Part shown: one piece after another, positions 1 to 8,338 of the stretch
Layout: each line of letters opens with the position of its first letter
Position numbering within the stretch: position 1 is the first letter of the stretch
Assembly: GCF_001570585.1 (NCBI RefSeq)
Contig: NZ_BBXF01000001.1
Location: forward strand, 1,047,691 to 1,111,690
DNA length: 64,000 nucleotides
Source: Herbidospora daliensis
GTDB taxonomy: Bacteria > Actinomycetota > Actinomycetes > Streptosporangiales > Streptosporangiaceae
Reading direction: 5' to 3'
Made by a program: the position numbers and the translations under genes
Notes under the pieces: model-generated
The model's input: only the letters and a program-made list of their open reading frames with translations
Told to the model about the DNA's origin: nothing
Database searches by the model: none

Positions 1-1
1 G

Positions 2-346
2 TTGTTCAACGAGTCGTGGGGCGTCGACGTCGCGGTCTCCACGCCGCGCCTGATCAGCGCCCTGGTCGAAGAGGCGGTCAGCGTCGGCGACCTGGTGCGG
101 CTGATGACCTTCCGCCAGGGCCAGGCCAACCTGGTCGAGCTGACCCTGCCCGAAGACGCGCCCGTGGTGGGCCAGCGGGCCGGTTCGGTGCCGTGGCCGA
201 CCGATTCGGCGCTGGTGGCGATCCTGCGCGAGGGCCGGGTGCTGGTGCCCTCGGCCGACGACCCCCTTGAGGCCGGCGACGAACTGCTGTTCGTGGCCAG
301 CCAGGAGGTCGAGGAGGAGCTGGCCCAGCTCCTCGCGCCACACTGA
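2..346 (+). CDS. TrkA-type potassium channel/uptake regulatory protein, C-terminal fragment (5' cut by window)
   Basis: Only the last 114 codons are visible because the gene enters from the left edge; the TTG at position 2 is not a real start. The visible part contains a TrkA_C (RCK_C)-type domain near its C-terminus, with hydrophobic strands around a PLEAGDELLFVAS stretch, the usual end of these small ligand-binding domains. The preceding residues resemble the end of the NAD-binding TrkA_N domain. Such proteins sit on the cytosolic face of K+ transporters or channels and gate them in response to nucleotides. It converges on the minus-strand DUF3159 gene with a 13-bp gap. Confidence 0.75.
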   Translation: MFNESWGVDVAVSTPRLISALVEEAVSVGDLVRLMTFRQGQANLVELTLPEDAPVVGQRAGSVPWPTDSALVAILREGRVLVPSADDPLEAGDELLFVASQEVEEELAQLLAPH

Positions 347-359
347 TCTACGGGGTTTT

Positions 360-1031
360 CTACGGGGCGGTGGGCTGGGCGGTCCGGCCGCGGGCCAGCA
401 TCCAGCCCACCGTGGCCAGCGCGGCCAGGTAGACCGGCCAGCCGAGGGCGACCTTGGCGATGCCGAGCCAGAACACGTTGCCCGCGAGATAGAGCGGGAT
501 CTGCACGCCCAGCTTGATCAGGCCGGGCAGGGCCATGATCCACGAGAGCTTCACGCACAGGTCGACGATGCCCTTGTCGCGGTGCCAGGCGATCGGGTCG
601 TCGGGGTTGGTGGCCCCGAGCAGGAAGCCCAGGAACGGCCAGCGCACCAGGATCGACAGGATCATCAGCGCCTCGACGACGGCGATCCAGAGCATGCCGG
701 GCAGGAACGCGTCTTCGGCGTTGCCGCTGCGCAGCGCGAAGAACGCGCCGATGCCGATGCCGAAGAGGCTGTTGAGCACGAACTGCGGCGTCGAGCGCTG
801 CACGATGCGGGCGACCAGCAGCACCACCGACAGGGCGACCGAGAGGATCACGGAGAACTTCAGGTCTTCGGTGAAGATCCAGGTCAGGGTGAAGGCGATC
901 GTCGGCACGGCCGCCTCGACGGTGCCCCGCTTGCCGCCGAACGCCTTGGCGATCTGGGCCCTGACCACGGCCTCGACGGTCTCGTGGGCGCTCACCGGGG
1001 GTGGCGGCGCGGCCTCTTCGGCAGTGCTCAC
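360..1031 (-). CDS. DUF3159 family integral membrane protein
   Basis: A 223-residue protein starting at GTG (VSTAEEAAPP). A longer in-frame reading exists, but its extra N-terminus is arginine/proline-rich noise that overlaps the upstream OB-fold gene. After a proline-rich cytosolic head it has about five or six hydrophobic segments and a conserved cytosolic stretch with GATNPDDP and WHRDKG. This is the DUF3159 family, found in actinobacteria beside OB-fold, DUF3710 and dut genes, as here. The molecular role is not known to me; the membrane topology is all the sequence supports. Probably cotranscribed with the OB-fold gene 20 bp upstream. Confidence 0.85.
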   Translation of the reverse strand: MSTAEEAAPPPPVSAHETVEAVVRAQIAKAFGGKRGTVEAAVPTIAFTLTWIFTEDLKFSVILSVALSVVLLVARIVQRSTPQFVLNSLFGIGIGAFFALRSGNAEDAFLPGMLWIAVVEALMILSILVRWPFLGFLLGATNPDDPIAWHRDKGIVDLCVKLSWIMALPGLIKLGVQIPLYLAGNVFWLGIAKVALGWPVYLAALATVGWMLARGRTAQPTAP

Positions 1032-1051
1032 GTGTGGTTCACCGTTCCTCG

Positions 1052-1438
1052 TCACCCGGTAGGGCGAAGTTCGTACCGCGGGTTGAACATGACCTTGCGA
1101 CCGTCTTGCAGGCTCACGAGGCCCTCGGCCCGGACCACCCGGCCCGGCTCGATGCCGACGATCTTGCGTCGGCCCAGCCAGACCAGGTCGATGACGTCGG
1201 AGCCGTCGTACAGCTCGGCTTCGAGTGCCGGGGCGCCGCCTCGTGGCCGGAGGGTCACCGTACGAAGGGTACCGGCCACGCAGAAACGCTGGCGCTGGCC
1301 ACACGCCGCGATGGGGGTGGCCCCGTGACTTTCGAGGTCTTCCTGTAGCTCGGCCGCCTCCAGCTCGGCCTGGCTGGTGGCCAGCCGGCGGAAGAAGCCG
1401 CGTAGTCCGCCCTTTTTGACGGGCTCCTGTGTGCTCAT
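1052..1438 (-). CDS. OB-fold nucleic acid-binding domain protein
   Basis: A 128-residue soluble protein. Residues 1-35 form a charged helix (RGFFRRLATSQAELEA). Residues 50-125 read as a single OB-fold barrel with strands around RQRFCVAGTLRTVTL, DVIDLVWLGRRKIVGI and RVVRAEGLVS, the pattern of tRNA/ssDNA-binding OB domains related to RecG wedge or AsnRS anticodon-type folds. It is a member of the conserved actinobacterial DUF3159/OB/DUF3710/dut neighbourhood. A TAGGCT hexamer 8 nt before the ATG suggests its own leaderless promoter. The ligand is unknown. Confidence 0.8.
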   Translation of the reverse strand: MSTQEPVKKGGLRGFFRRLATSQAELEAAELQEDLESHGATPIAACGQRQRFCVAGTLRTVTLRPRGGAPALEAELYDGSDVIDLVWLGRRKIVGIEPGRVVRAEGLVSLQDGRKVMFNPRYELRPTG

Positions 1439-1508
1439 GATGCTTCAGCCTAGGCGATGGGCGTCCAGGTGCATAACGGTCCCATATCAACCGGGCCGAA
1501 GCGGGAAT

Positions 1509-2198
1509 TCACCGCGTTTCGGTGATCTCCGGGCCGCGCTCGTAGGGGTCGTAGCCCTTGTCGTCCGACTGCTCCTCCAGGGCCTGGCGGGCCTCGGGCG
1601 GAAGCTGGAGCGGGATGCCCTCGCGCGGCGCCATGGGGTCGTCGCCCCGGACGACCACGACCTCGCGCACCACGCCCTCCAGGACGGCGGCGGCGTTGGG
1701 GTCGACGGCGGCCCGGCCGGTGATCACGGCCCGCAGGAACCAGCGCGGCCCGTCGACGCCGATGTAGCGGATGGGCGCGGCGGGGCCGTCCTGCTGCGGC
1801 ACGACCGCGTGGAGCTCGGTGCCGAAGGGGCCCTGCGCCTCCTCGACGGTGCCCTTGGCCGACTCGACGTCGCGGGCGAGCTCGACCCGCAGGTCGTCCC
1901 ACAGGCCCGACCTCTTGGGCGCGGCGAAGGCGTGCAGCTGCAGGGCGCTCTCGTGGGCCAGCACGAGCGCGCCGACGATCTGGTCGCCGGCCACCTGGAG
2001 CTGGACCTCGAAGTCGGGCCCGATGGGCAGGTGGAGCCCGCCCAGGTCGACCCGGTCGGCCTGCGGGTAGCTGTCGGAGGCGTCCCAGGGGCCGGACTCG
2101 CGGGCCGGGCCCTCGGGCGCGGCGGCCGTCTGCTGGCCTGGGGTGGGGTCGGACGGGGTCTCGGCCGCGCCACGTCGGCGTCGGAACACGATGGTCAC
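1509..2198 (-). CDS. DUF3710 domain-containing protein
   Basis: A 229-residue protein starting at GTG, with a GGAAAG ribosome-binding site just upstream and only 5 bp after the dut stop codon, so it is very likely translated from the dut mRNA. It has an arginine-rich start (VFRRRRG), a disordered acidic/proline segment to about residue 50, then a globular domain with YIGVDGPRWFLRAVITG, diagnostic of DUF3710. It ends in a charged tail. The linkage to dut is conserved across actinobacteria. The biochemical function is unknown; being soluble and co-located with dut is all that can be stated. Confidence 0.88.
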   Translation of the reverse strand: MTIVFRRRRGAAETPSDPTPGQQTAAAPEGPARESGPWDASDSYPQADRVDLGGLHLPIGPDFEVQLQVAGDQIVGALVLAHESALQLHAFAAPKRSGLWDDLRVELARDVESAKGTVEEAQGPFGTELHAVVPQQDGPAAPIRYIGVDGPRWFLRAVITGRAAVDPNAAAVLEGVVREVVVVRGDDPMAPREGIPLQLPPEARQALEEQSDDKGYDPYERGPEITETR

Positions 2199-2203
2199 CT
2201 TTC

Positions 2204-2641
2204 CTATCTGCCGGTGGAGCCGAAGCCGCCGGCGCCGCGCGCCGATCCGGGCAGCCGCTCCACCTCGTAGAACGCCGCCTTCTCGACCCGCTGGATGACC
2301 AGCTGGGCGACGCGGTCACCGCGCCGCAGCCGGACGGCCTCCTTGAGGTCGGTGTTGAGCAGCGTCACCTTGATCTCGCCTCGGTATCCGGCATCGACCG
2401 TTCCAGGCGCGTTGACCAGCGTCACGCCGTGTTTCGCGGCCAGCCCCGAACGGGGGTGGACGAACGCGGCGTAGCCGTCGGGCAGCGCGATCGCCACGCC
2501 CGTGCCGACCATGGCCCGCTCGCCCGGGAGCAGCTCGACGTCTTCGGCCGCGTAGAGATCGGCACCCGCGTCACCCGGATGGGCGTAGGCGGGTAGCGGC
2601 AGCTCAGGGTCGAGCCGGTGGATCAGCACCTCGACACTCAT
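2204..2641 (-). CDS. dut: Deoxyuridine 5'-triphosphate nucleotidohydrolase (dUTPase)
   Basis: Hydrolyses dUTP to dUMP and PPi, keeping uracil out of DNA and supplying dUMP for dTMP synthesis. At 145 residues it has the usual length of trimeric bacterial dUTPases. The family motifs are visible: I (AHPGDAGADL), II (HPRSGLAAKHG), III (NAPGTVDAGYRGEI), IV (RGDRVAQLVI) and V at the C-terminus (GAGGFGSTGR). The start is the ATG preceding SVEVLIHRL; the long upstream in-frame extension overlaps the AI-2E transporter gene and is not coding. Followed immediately by the DUF3710 gene on the same strand. Confidence 0.97.
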   Translation of the reverse strand: MSVEVLIHRLDPELPLPAYAHPGDAGADLYAAEDVELLPGERAMVGTGVAIALPDGYAAFVHPRSGLAAKHGVTLVNAPGTVDAGYRGEIKVTLLNTDLKEAVRLRRGDRVAQLVIQRVEKAAFYEVERLPGSARGAGGFGSTGR

Positions 2642-2652
2642 GGATCGCAACC

Positions 2653-3834
2653 CTACCGGTTTGGACCACCCGGGACCGCGTCTCCCGCGCCTGGTGAGGG
2701 CTCTGGTTCGGGCGGGTCGGGTTCGGTGGGCACGGGCGGTTCGGCGGGCGGTTCGACGGGCCGGTCGCGGCGCAGCTCGGGCAGCGCCCGGTAGATCACC
2801 GCCGTGACCGGGACGGCCACCACGGCTCCCGCGATGCCGCCGATGATGCCGCCGACGGCCAGCACGATGATGATGGCCAGCGGGTGGAACTCCAGCGCCC
2901 GGCCGACGATCAGCGGCTGGAGCACGTGGTTCTCCAGCTGCTGCTCGACCACCAGCACGCCGACGAAGATCAGGGCGTACACCCAGCCCTGCGACCCGAA
3001 GACGACGAGGGTGGCGACGCCGCCGGCGAAGAAGATGCCGACGATCGGGATGAACGAGGCGAAGAAGATGAGCACCGCGAGCGGCGCCCACAGCGGCACC
3101 CGCATGCCGGCCAGCACGATGCCGATGACCAGCGCGTGCACGGCCGCGACCGCGACGGTGCCCAGCACGTAGTGGGACAGCGTGCGCCAGGCGGCCCGGC
3201 CGGCCCGGTCGACCCGGTCGGCCGCGCCGCCGAACGCCCGCAGGAACCACGCCCAGATGCGGTCGCCGTCCTTGAGCAGGAAGAACGTGACGAACAGCAG
3301 CAGCACGATCGCGGCCAGCGCCTCGACCAGGGCGGTCGCGCCGGTCAGCACGGTGTCGGTGATCTGGCTGCGCTGCTCGTTGATCTGCCGCGTCAGCTCC
3401 TCGACGAAGTCGGCGATCTGCGCCTCGCGCAGGTGGAGCGGTCCGGTCAGCAACCACGCCTGCACGTCGCGCGCGGTCTGCTGGATCTGCGCGACCAGGC
3501 CGGGGAACTCGTCGTTGGCCCGGTTGCCGATCAGGAAGCCGAGGCCGCCGATGAACGCCAGCGCGACCAGCATGGTCATCCAGGTCGCGTAGATCGGCCG
3601 GAACCCGGCCCGGCGCAGGCGGCTGGTGATCGGGTAGAGCAGCGCCGTCAGCAGGAAGGCGATCGCGACCGGGAGCGTGACGAAGCTCAGCCGGGCGAGG
3701 ATCATGGCGAAGAAGTAGACGACCACGCCGATGACGATGACCCGCCACGACCAGGCCGCGACGATGTTCAATGTGGGCGGTACGCTCGCCCGCCGGCCCT
3801 TCCCCGGATGGGCATGCTCACGTTCTGCGATCAC
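2653..3834 (-). CDS. AI-2E family transporter (UPF0118 permease)
   Basis: A 393-residue membrane protein with about eight hydrophobic segments arranged as in the AI-2E/PerM family: two near the N-terminus (residues 28-75), a pair around 95-110, then a soluble amphipathic region (120-180), and a C-terminal bundle. The C-terminal region carries the family signature HFHPLAI-type block (ALEFHPLAIIIVLAVGG). The C-terminus is a proline/glutamate-rich tail. Members have been implicated in small-molecule or Na+/H+ export; the substrate cannot be told here. It starts at GTG and lies 12 bp upstream of dut on the same strand. Confidence 0.9.
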   Translation of the reverse strand: MIAEREHAHPGKGRRASVPPTLNIVAAWSWRVIVIGVVVYFFAMILARLSFVTLPVAIAFLLTALLYPITSRLRRAGFRPIYATWMTMLVALAFIGGLGFLIGNRANDEFPGLVAQIQQTARDVQAWLLTGPLHLREAQIADFVEELTRQINEQRSQITDTVLTGATALVEALAAIVLLLFVTFFLLKDGDRIWAWFLRAFGGAADRVDRAGRAAWRTLSHYVLGTVAVAAVHALVIGIVLAGMRVPLWAPLAVLIFFASFIPIVGIFFAGGVATLVVFGSQGWVYALIFVGVLVVEQQLENHVLQPLIVGRALEFHPLAIIIVLAVGGIIGGIAGAVVAVPVTAVIYRALPELRRDRPVEPPAEPPVPTEPDPPEPEPSPGAGDAVPGGPNR

Positions 3835-3877
3835 GCGTCCCAGCCTGGCACGGGAACAGGCCGGGCGCGCAACCGGA

Positions 3878-6400
3878 TTAGGCTTCTTCGAGGACGGTGT
3901 TGACCACCAGCGGGCCTTCGGCCGCCTCGAGCACGAACTCCTCGACGTTGCCCGCCGCGCAGAGGTCGTCCTGGGCGAGCCTGACGAGGTCGGCCTTCTC
4001 GCCGCGGACGTCGAGCCGGGTCACCTCGGCCCGCATCGACACCTTGGCCGCCGACTTGGCCTTGCGCACCCGCGCCAGCACGTCGGCGACCGCTTCGAGC
4101 ACCTCGGGGTCGCCGCCGCGCCCGGCCACCGACGGCCAGGCGGCGGTGTGCACGGAGCCCTCCCGCCACCACGACCAGACCTCCTCGGTCACGAACGGCA
4201 GGAACGGCGCGAACAGCCGCAGCAGCGTGTCGAGGGCGGCGCGCAGCGCGGCCACCGCCGAGGCGTCGCCGTCGTAGGCGCGCGCCTTGACGAGTTCGAG
4301 GTGGTCGTCGCAGAACGCCCAGAAGAACCGCTCGGTCCGTTCGAGGGCCTTGGTGTAGTCGAACGCCTCGAAGGCGCGGGTGGCGTCGCGCACCACCTCG
4401 TCGAGGGCGGCCAGCATCGACAGGTCGAGCGGCGCGGTGACCTCGCCCTCGCCCGCCTCGAAGGACAACACGAACTTCGACGCGTTGAGGATCTTGATGG
4501 CCAGACGGCGGCCGATCTTGATCATCCCGGTGTCGAAGGTGGTGTCGGTGCCCGGCCGGCCGTTGGCGGCCCAGTAGCGGACCGCGTCGGACCCGTACTC
4601 CTCCAGCAGTCCCATGGGCGTGACCACGTTGCCCTTGGACTTCGACATCTTCTTGCGGTCGGGGTCGAGGATCCAGCCCGAGATCGCGGCGTGCTTCCAC
4701 GGCAGCACGCCCTCCTCCTGATGCGCCCTGACCAGGGTGGAGAACAACCAGGTGCGGATGATCTCGTGGGCCTGGGGCCGCAGGTCCATCGGGAAGACCC
4801 GCCGGAACAGGTCGGCGTCGCGCTCCCAGCCGCCCGCGATCTGCGGGGTCAGCGACGAGGTCGCCCAGGTGTCCATGACGTCGGGGTCGCCGGCGAAGCC
4901 GAAGGGCTTGCCGCGCAGGTCTTCGGTGAAGCCGGGCGGCACGTCGCTCGACGGGTCGACCGGCAGCATGCTCTCGGGCGGCACGATCGGGGCCTCGTAC
5001 ACGATCTCGCCGTCGGAGTCGAGCTGGTACCAGACCGGGATCGGCACGCCGAAGAACCGCTGCCGGGAGATCAGCCAGTCGCCGGCCAGCCCCTCGACCC
5101 AGTTGTCGTAGCGGACCCGCATGTGGGCGGGGTGCCAGATCAGCTCGCGGCCCCGGTCGAGCATCTCCCAGCGCAGCTTGGCGTCGCGCCCGCCGTTGCG
5201 GAGGTACCACTGGCGGGTGGTCACGATCTCGAGGGGCTTGTCGCCCTTCTCGTAGAACTTGACCGGCCGCTTCACCGGCCGGGGTTGCCCTTCGAGCTCG
5301 CCGCTCGCGGCGAGCATCTCGACCATGCGCTCGCGCGCGCCGTGCATGGTCTTCCCGGCCAGTTCCTTGTACGGCTCCGCGTCCACGCCCTCCGGGGCGT
5401 CCGGCAGCATCCGGCCGTCCCAGCCGACCACGGCGCGCGTGGGCAGTTCGAGCTCCCGCCACCAGGTGACGTCGGTGACGTCGCCGAAGGTGCAGATCAT
5501 CGCGATGCCCGAGCCCTTGTCGGGTTCGGCCAGGTGATGGGCGAGGACCGGCACCTCGGCCCCGAAGACGGGGGTGCGCACGGTCGAGCCGAACAGCGGC
5601 CGGTAGCGCTCGTCGTCGGGGTGGGCGACCAGCGCCACGCAGGCCGGGATCAGCTCGGGCCGGGTCGTCTCGATCCAGACCCGGCCGGAGAAGCCCTGCG
5701 CCTGCTGCTCGGGCGACAGGTGGAAGGCGATGCGGTGGAAGGCGCCCGGCCACTCGCGGTCTTCGAGCTCGGCCTGGGCGACGGCGGTCCGGAAGGTGAC
5801 GTCCCACAGGGTCGGGGCCTCGGCGAGGTAGGCCTGCCCGCGCTCCAGGTTCCGCAGGAACGCCCGCTGCGAGGCCGCCCGCGCGTTCGCGTCGATGGTC
5901 TGGTAGGTCATCGACCAGTCGACCGACAACCCGAGCCGCCGCCACAGCTCCTCGAACGCCTTCTCGTCGTCGACGGTCAGCCGCTCGCAGAGCTCGATGA
6001 AGTTGCGCCGCGAGATCGGCACCTGCTGCTTGCCGGGCTTGTCGGGCGGCTGGAAGCCGGGGTCGTAGGGCACCGAGGGGTCGCACCGGACGCCGAAGAC
6101 GATCTGCACCCGGCGTTCGGTCGGCAGGCCGTTGTCGTCCCACCCCATGGGGTAGAAGACGGCCTTGCCGCGCATGCGCTGGAACCGGGCGATCGTGTCG
6201 GTGTGGGTATAGGAGAAGACGTGGCCGACGTGGAGTGATCCGGAGACGGTGGGAGGCGGCGTGTCGATCGAGAAGATCTGCTCACGCGGGCGGGTCCGGT
6301 CGAACCGGTAGAGGTCGTCGGCGGCCCAGCGGGCTACCCATGCCTGCTCCAAGCCGTCGAGGGAGGGCCTGTCGGGGGGCAGTGGTCGCTGAGTCGTCAT
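3878..6400 (-). CDS. valS: Valine--tRNA ligase
   Basis: Class I aminoacyl-tRNA synthetase charging tRNA-Val. The 840-residue protein carries the HIGH-type motif as HVGH at residues 57-60 and the KMSKSKGN loop at residues 583-590, with the CP1 editing domain between them and an anticodon-binding helical domain after about residue 640. The sequence style (FYPMGWDDNGLPTERRVQ) and the absence of a long C-terminal coiled coil fit the shorter ValRS clade common in actinobacteria and archaea. Starts at ATG (MTTQRPL); a TAACAT -10 hexamer lies 8 nt upstream, with no strong Shine-Dalgarno sequence, suggesting a leaderless transcript. Divergent from DUF4235. Confidence 0.97.
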   Translation of the reverse strand: MTTQRPLPPDRPSLDGLEQAWVARWAADDLYRFDRTRPREQIFSIDTPPPTVSGSLHVGHVFSYTHTDTIARFQRMRGKAVFYPMGWDDNGLPTERRVQIVFGVRCDPSVPYDPGFQPPDKPGKQQVPISRRNFIELCERLTVDDEKAFEELWRRLGLSVDWSMTYQTIDANARAASQRAFLRNLERGQAYLAEAPTLWDVTFRTAVAQAELEDREWPGAFHRIAFHLSPEQQAQGFSGRVWIETTRPELIPACVALVAHPDDERYRPLFGSTVRTPVFGAEVPVLAHHLAEPDKGSGIAMICTFGDVTDVTWWRELELPTRAVVGWDGRMLPDAPEGVDAEPYKELAGKTMHGARERMVEMLAASGELEGQPRPVKRPVKFYEKGDKPLEIVTTRQWYLRNGGRDAKLRWEMLDRGRELIWHPAHMRVRYDNWVEGLAGDWLISRQRFFGVPIPVWYQLDSDGEIVYEAPIVPPESMLPVDPSSDVPPGFTEDLRGKPFGFAGDPDVMDTWATSSLTPQIAGGWERDADLFRRVFPMDLRPQAHEIIRTWLFSTLVRAHQEEGVLPWKHAAISGWILDPDRKKMSKSKGNVVTPMGLLEEYGSDAVRYWAANGRPGTDTTFDTGMIKIGRRLAIKILNASKFVLSFEAGEGEVTAPLDLSMLAALDEVVRDATRAFEAFDYTKALERTERFFWAFCDDHLELVKARAYDGDASAVAALRAALDTLLRLFAPFLPFVTEEVWSWWREGSVHTAAWPSVAGRGGDPEVLEAVADVLARVRKAKSAAKVSMRAEVTRLDVRGEKADLVRLAQDDLCAAGNVEEFVLEAAEGPLVVNTVLEEA

Positions 6401-6468
6401 GCCACCAGATGTTATGGCGTACGGGCCGGGCGGACGCAGCAGAATAAGGTCGTTACCGAGGAGGGATC

Positions 6469-6768
6469 ATGGCGGGTAAGGAAGAGAAACCGGACATGCA
6501 GTGGCGCATCGTCGGCGGCCTGGTGGGGCTGGCCGTCGGTTTCGTCGCCAAGAAGGCCCTGTCCTTCGCCTGGGAGAAGGCCACCGGCAGGAAGCCCCCG
6601 GCCAGCGTCGACTCCCCCGACGTGAGCCTCGGCGAGGCCATCGCCTACGCGGTCGTCATGGGCCTGGGCATGGAGGTCACCCGCATCGTCGCCACCCGGG
6701 CCGCGGCGAAGCGCTGGAAGAACTGGAAGGACATGGCCCAGGACGTCGCGGAGGAGATAAAAGATTGA
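6469..6768 (+). CDS. DUF4235 domain membrane protein
   Basis: A 99-residue protein with a strong GAGGAGGG ribosome-binding site and a TAAGGT -10-like hexamer upstream. Two hydrophobic segments are seen, near residues 12-28 (VGGLVGLAVGFVAKKAL) and 55-72 (AIAYAVVMGLGMEVTRIV), followed by a charged C-terminus with KRW and VAEEIKD. This layout is the small actinobacterial DUF4235 family. The function is unknown. It is followed by a strong hairpin shared with the convergent otsA gene. Confidence 0.85.
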   Translation: MAGKEEKPDMQWRIVGGLVGLAVGFVAKKALSFAWEKATGRKPPASVDSPDVSLGEAIAYAVVMGLGMEVTRIVATRAAAKRWKNWKDMAQDVAEEIKD

Positions 6769-6776
6769 CTTCGTTG

Positions 6777-6804
6777 AGGCGGCCTTTCCTCCGAAAGGCC
6801 GCCT
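6777..6804. terminator. Shared hairpin terminator between DUF4235 and otsA
   Basis: A perfect 11-bp stem: AGGCGGCCTTT (6777-6787) pairs with AAAGGCCGCCT (6794-6804) around a 6-nt loop. It starts 9 nt after the DUF4235 stop and its right edge reaches the first base of the otsA stop codon, so the same hairpin can terminate both convergent transcripts. The stem ends in T-rich/A-rich arms rather than a long U tract. Confidence 0.75.
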
Positions 6805-8177
6805 TACGCTTCGAGGTCCTTGAGGAAGTCGCTGGCCCAGCGGTCGACGTCGTGGGTGGCGACGCGGCGGCGCAGGGAGCGCATCCGGCGGCCCAGCTCG
6901 TGGGGCGGCTCGTGCATGGCGGTCATCATGGCCCGCTTCATGCCGTCGATGTCGTAGGGGTTGACCATGTAGGCGTGCTTGAGCTCGTCGGCGGCCCCGG
7001 CGAACTCGCTCAGCACCAGCGCGCCGCGCAGGTCGTGGCGGCAGGCGACGTACTCCTTGGCGACCAGGTTCATGCCGTCGCGCAGCGGCGTCACGACCAT
7101 GACGTCGGCCGCGCAGTAGAGGGCCGCGAGCTCCTCCCGGTTGTACGACTGGTGCATGTAGTTGACCGGCGACCAGCCGAAGAGGCCGTATTCGCCGTTC
7201 ATGCGGCCGACCTGGAGCTCGATGTCGTTGCGCAGCCGGATGTACTCCTCGACCCGTTCCCGGGTGGGCGTGGCGATCTGCACGAACACCGCCTCGCCGG
7301 GCTCGATCCGGCCCTCGGCGAGCAGTTCCCCGTAGGCCTTGAGGCGCTGGCCGATGCCCTTGGTGTAGTCGAGCCGGTCAACGCCGAGCAGCACGTGGTC
7401 GGGGTTGCCGAGCTCGGCCCTGATCTCCTTGGCCCGCGTCATGATGTGGGGTTCGCGCACGAGCTGGTCGAGGGAGCCGAAGTCGACCGAGATCGGGTAG
7501 GCCTCGGCCCGCACGATCCGGTCGTCGATCTGGATCTCGTTGCGGCTGGCCGGGAGGTTGAGCACCCTGCGGGCGAGCCGGACGAAGTTGGAGGCGCCGC
7601 CGGGACGCTGGAACCCGACGAGGTCGGCGCCCATGAGCCCTTCGAGTATCTCCTTGCGCCAGGGAAGCTGCCAGAACAGCTCGGCGGGCGGGAAGGGGAT
7701 GTGCAGGAAGAAGCCGATCTTCAGGTCGGGCCGCAGCTTGCGCAGCATCGCCGGCACCAGCTGGAGCTGGTAGTCCTGGATCCACACGACCGCCCCGGGC
7801 GCCGCCGCGTCGGCCGCCGCCCGCGCGAACCGGTCGTTCACCGCCTTGTACGCGTCCCAGAGCACCCGCGAGTAGACGGGGGTCGCCACGACGTCGTGGT
7901 AGAGGGGCCACAACGTGGCGTTGGAGAAGCCCTCGTAGTAGAACTCGACCTCGAGCTGCGACAACGGCACGGGGATGAGGTGCATCCCGTCGTGGTCGAA
8001 CGGTTTGAGCTCTTCGCCGGCCGCGCCGTGCCATCCGAGCCAGGCCCCGTCTCTCCGCTGCATCACCGGAGCGATCGCGGTCACGAGGCCGCCAGGACTA
8101 CGACGCCATTGTTTCTCGCCCACACGGTCGACCGGCAACCGGTTCGCGACGATCAGGAACGAGCTGGTGCCACGCAT
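6804..8177 (-). CDS. otsA: Trehalose-6-phosphate synthase (GT20, UDP/ADP/GDP-glucose dependent)
   Basis: Transfers glucose from a nucleotide sugar to glucose-6-phosphate, giving trehalose-6-phosphate, a stress and spore carbohydrate precursor. The 457-residue chain has the OtsA landmarks: [11 protein letters not shown] at the N-terminus, WLGWHG, the [12 protein letters not shown] block, [11 protein letters not shown], the DRLDYTKGI nucleotide-sugar loop and [12 protein letters not shown] chose the ATG at MRGTSS, preceded by GGAGGG; the 25-residue upstream extension is not OtsA-like. No otsB phosphatase lies beside it. The upstream region carries an inverted repeat and a DasR-like dre sequence, so expression may respond to carbon status. 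Confidence 0.96.
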   Translation of the reverse strand: MRGTSSFLIVANRLPVDRVGEKQWRRSPGGLVTAIAPVMQRRDGAWLGWHGAAGEELKPFDHDGMHLIPVPLSQLEVEFYYEGFSNATLWPLYHDVVATPVYSRVLWDAYKAVNDRFARAAADAAAPGAVVWIQDYQLQLVPAMLRKLRPDLKIGFFLHIPFPPAELFWQLPWRKEILEGLMGADLVGFQRPGGASNFVRLARRVLNLPASRNEIQIDDRIVRAEAYPISVDFGSLDQLVREPHIMTRAKEIRAELGNPDHVLLGVDRLDYTKGIGQRLKAYGELLAEGRIEPGEAVFVQIATPTRERVEEYIRLRNDIELQVGRMNGEYGLFGWSPVNYMHQSYNREELAALYCAADVMVVTPLRDGMNLVAKEYVACRHDLRGALVLSEFAGAADELKHAYMVNPYDIDGMKRAMMTAMHEPPHELGRRMRSLRRRVATHDVDRWASDFLKDLEA

Positions 8178-8194
8178 GAGCCCTCCAGTTATCG

Positions 8195-8217
8195 CCTTAC
8201 GACAACCATACGTAAGG
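8195..8217. promoter_or_regulatory. otsA: Inverted repeat in the otsA leader
   Basis: CCTTACG (8195-8201) and CGTAAGG (8211-8217) form perfect 7-bp arms separated by 9 nt, 18-40 nt upstream of the otsA ATG. It could be an operator or a 5'-UTR hairpin. A TTGACG hexamer (minus strand, 8267-8262) further upstream is a possible -35. Confidence 0.45.
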
Positions 8218-8299
8218 TCCCCGGAACCGCCCATACCCCCATCGACGTGCACAATTCATTACGTCAAGTGTGAGAATGATCTCCTGCAGGTCGTGACCT

Positions 8300-8329
8300 G
8301 TTACCGAATGGTTTAGACCATATGGTAAC
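8300..8329. promoter_or_regulatory. Nested inverted repeat containing a DasR-like dre core upstream of otsA
   Basis: TGGTTTAGACCA at 8309-8320 differs by one central base from the GntR-family DasR consensus core TGGTCTAGACCA. It sits inside a larger imperfect inverted repeat, GTTACC-NN-ATGGT and ACCAT-NN-GGTAAC, with a TTAG centre. The site is about 40 bp upstream of the putative otsA -35 and 10 bp beyond the end of the EcsC-like gene. The dre resemblance is seen in the sequence; DasR binding is inferred. Confidence 0.5.
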
Positions 8330-8338
8330 GGTTTGATA

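Noticed and set aside
3731-6238. Long plus-strand open frame opposite valS.
   Set aside because: It is the antisense shadow of a clear valyl-tRNA synthetase; composition is His/Gly/Arg/Val-rich with no domain.
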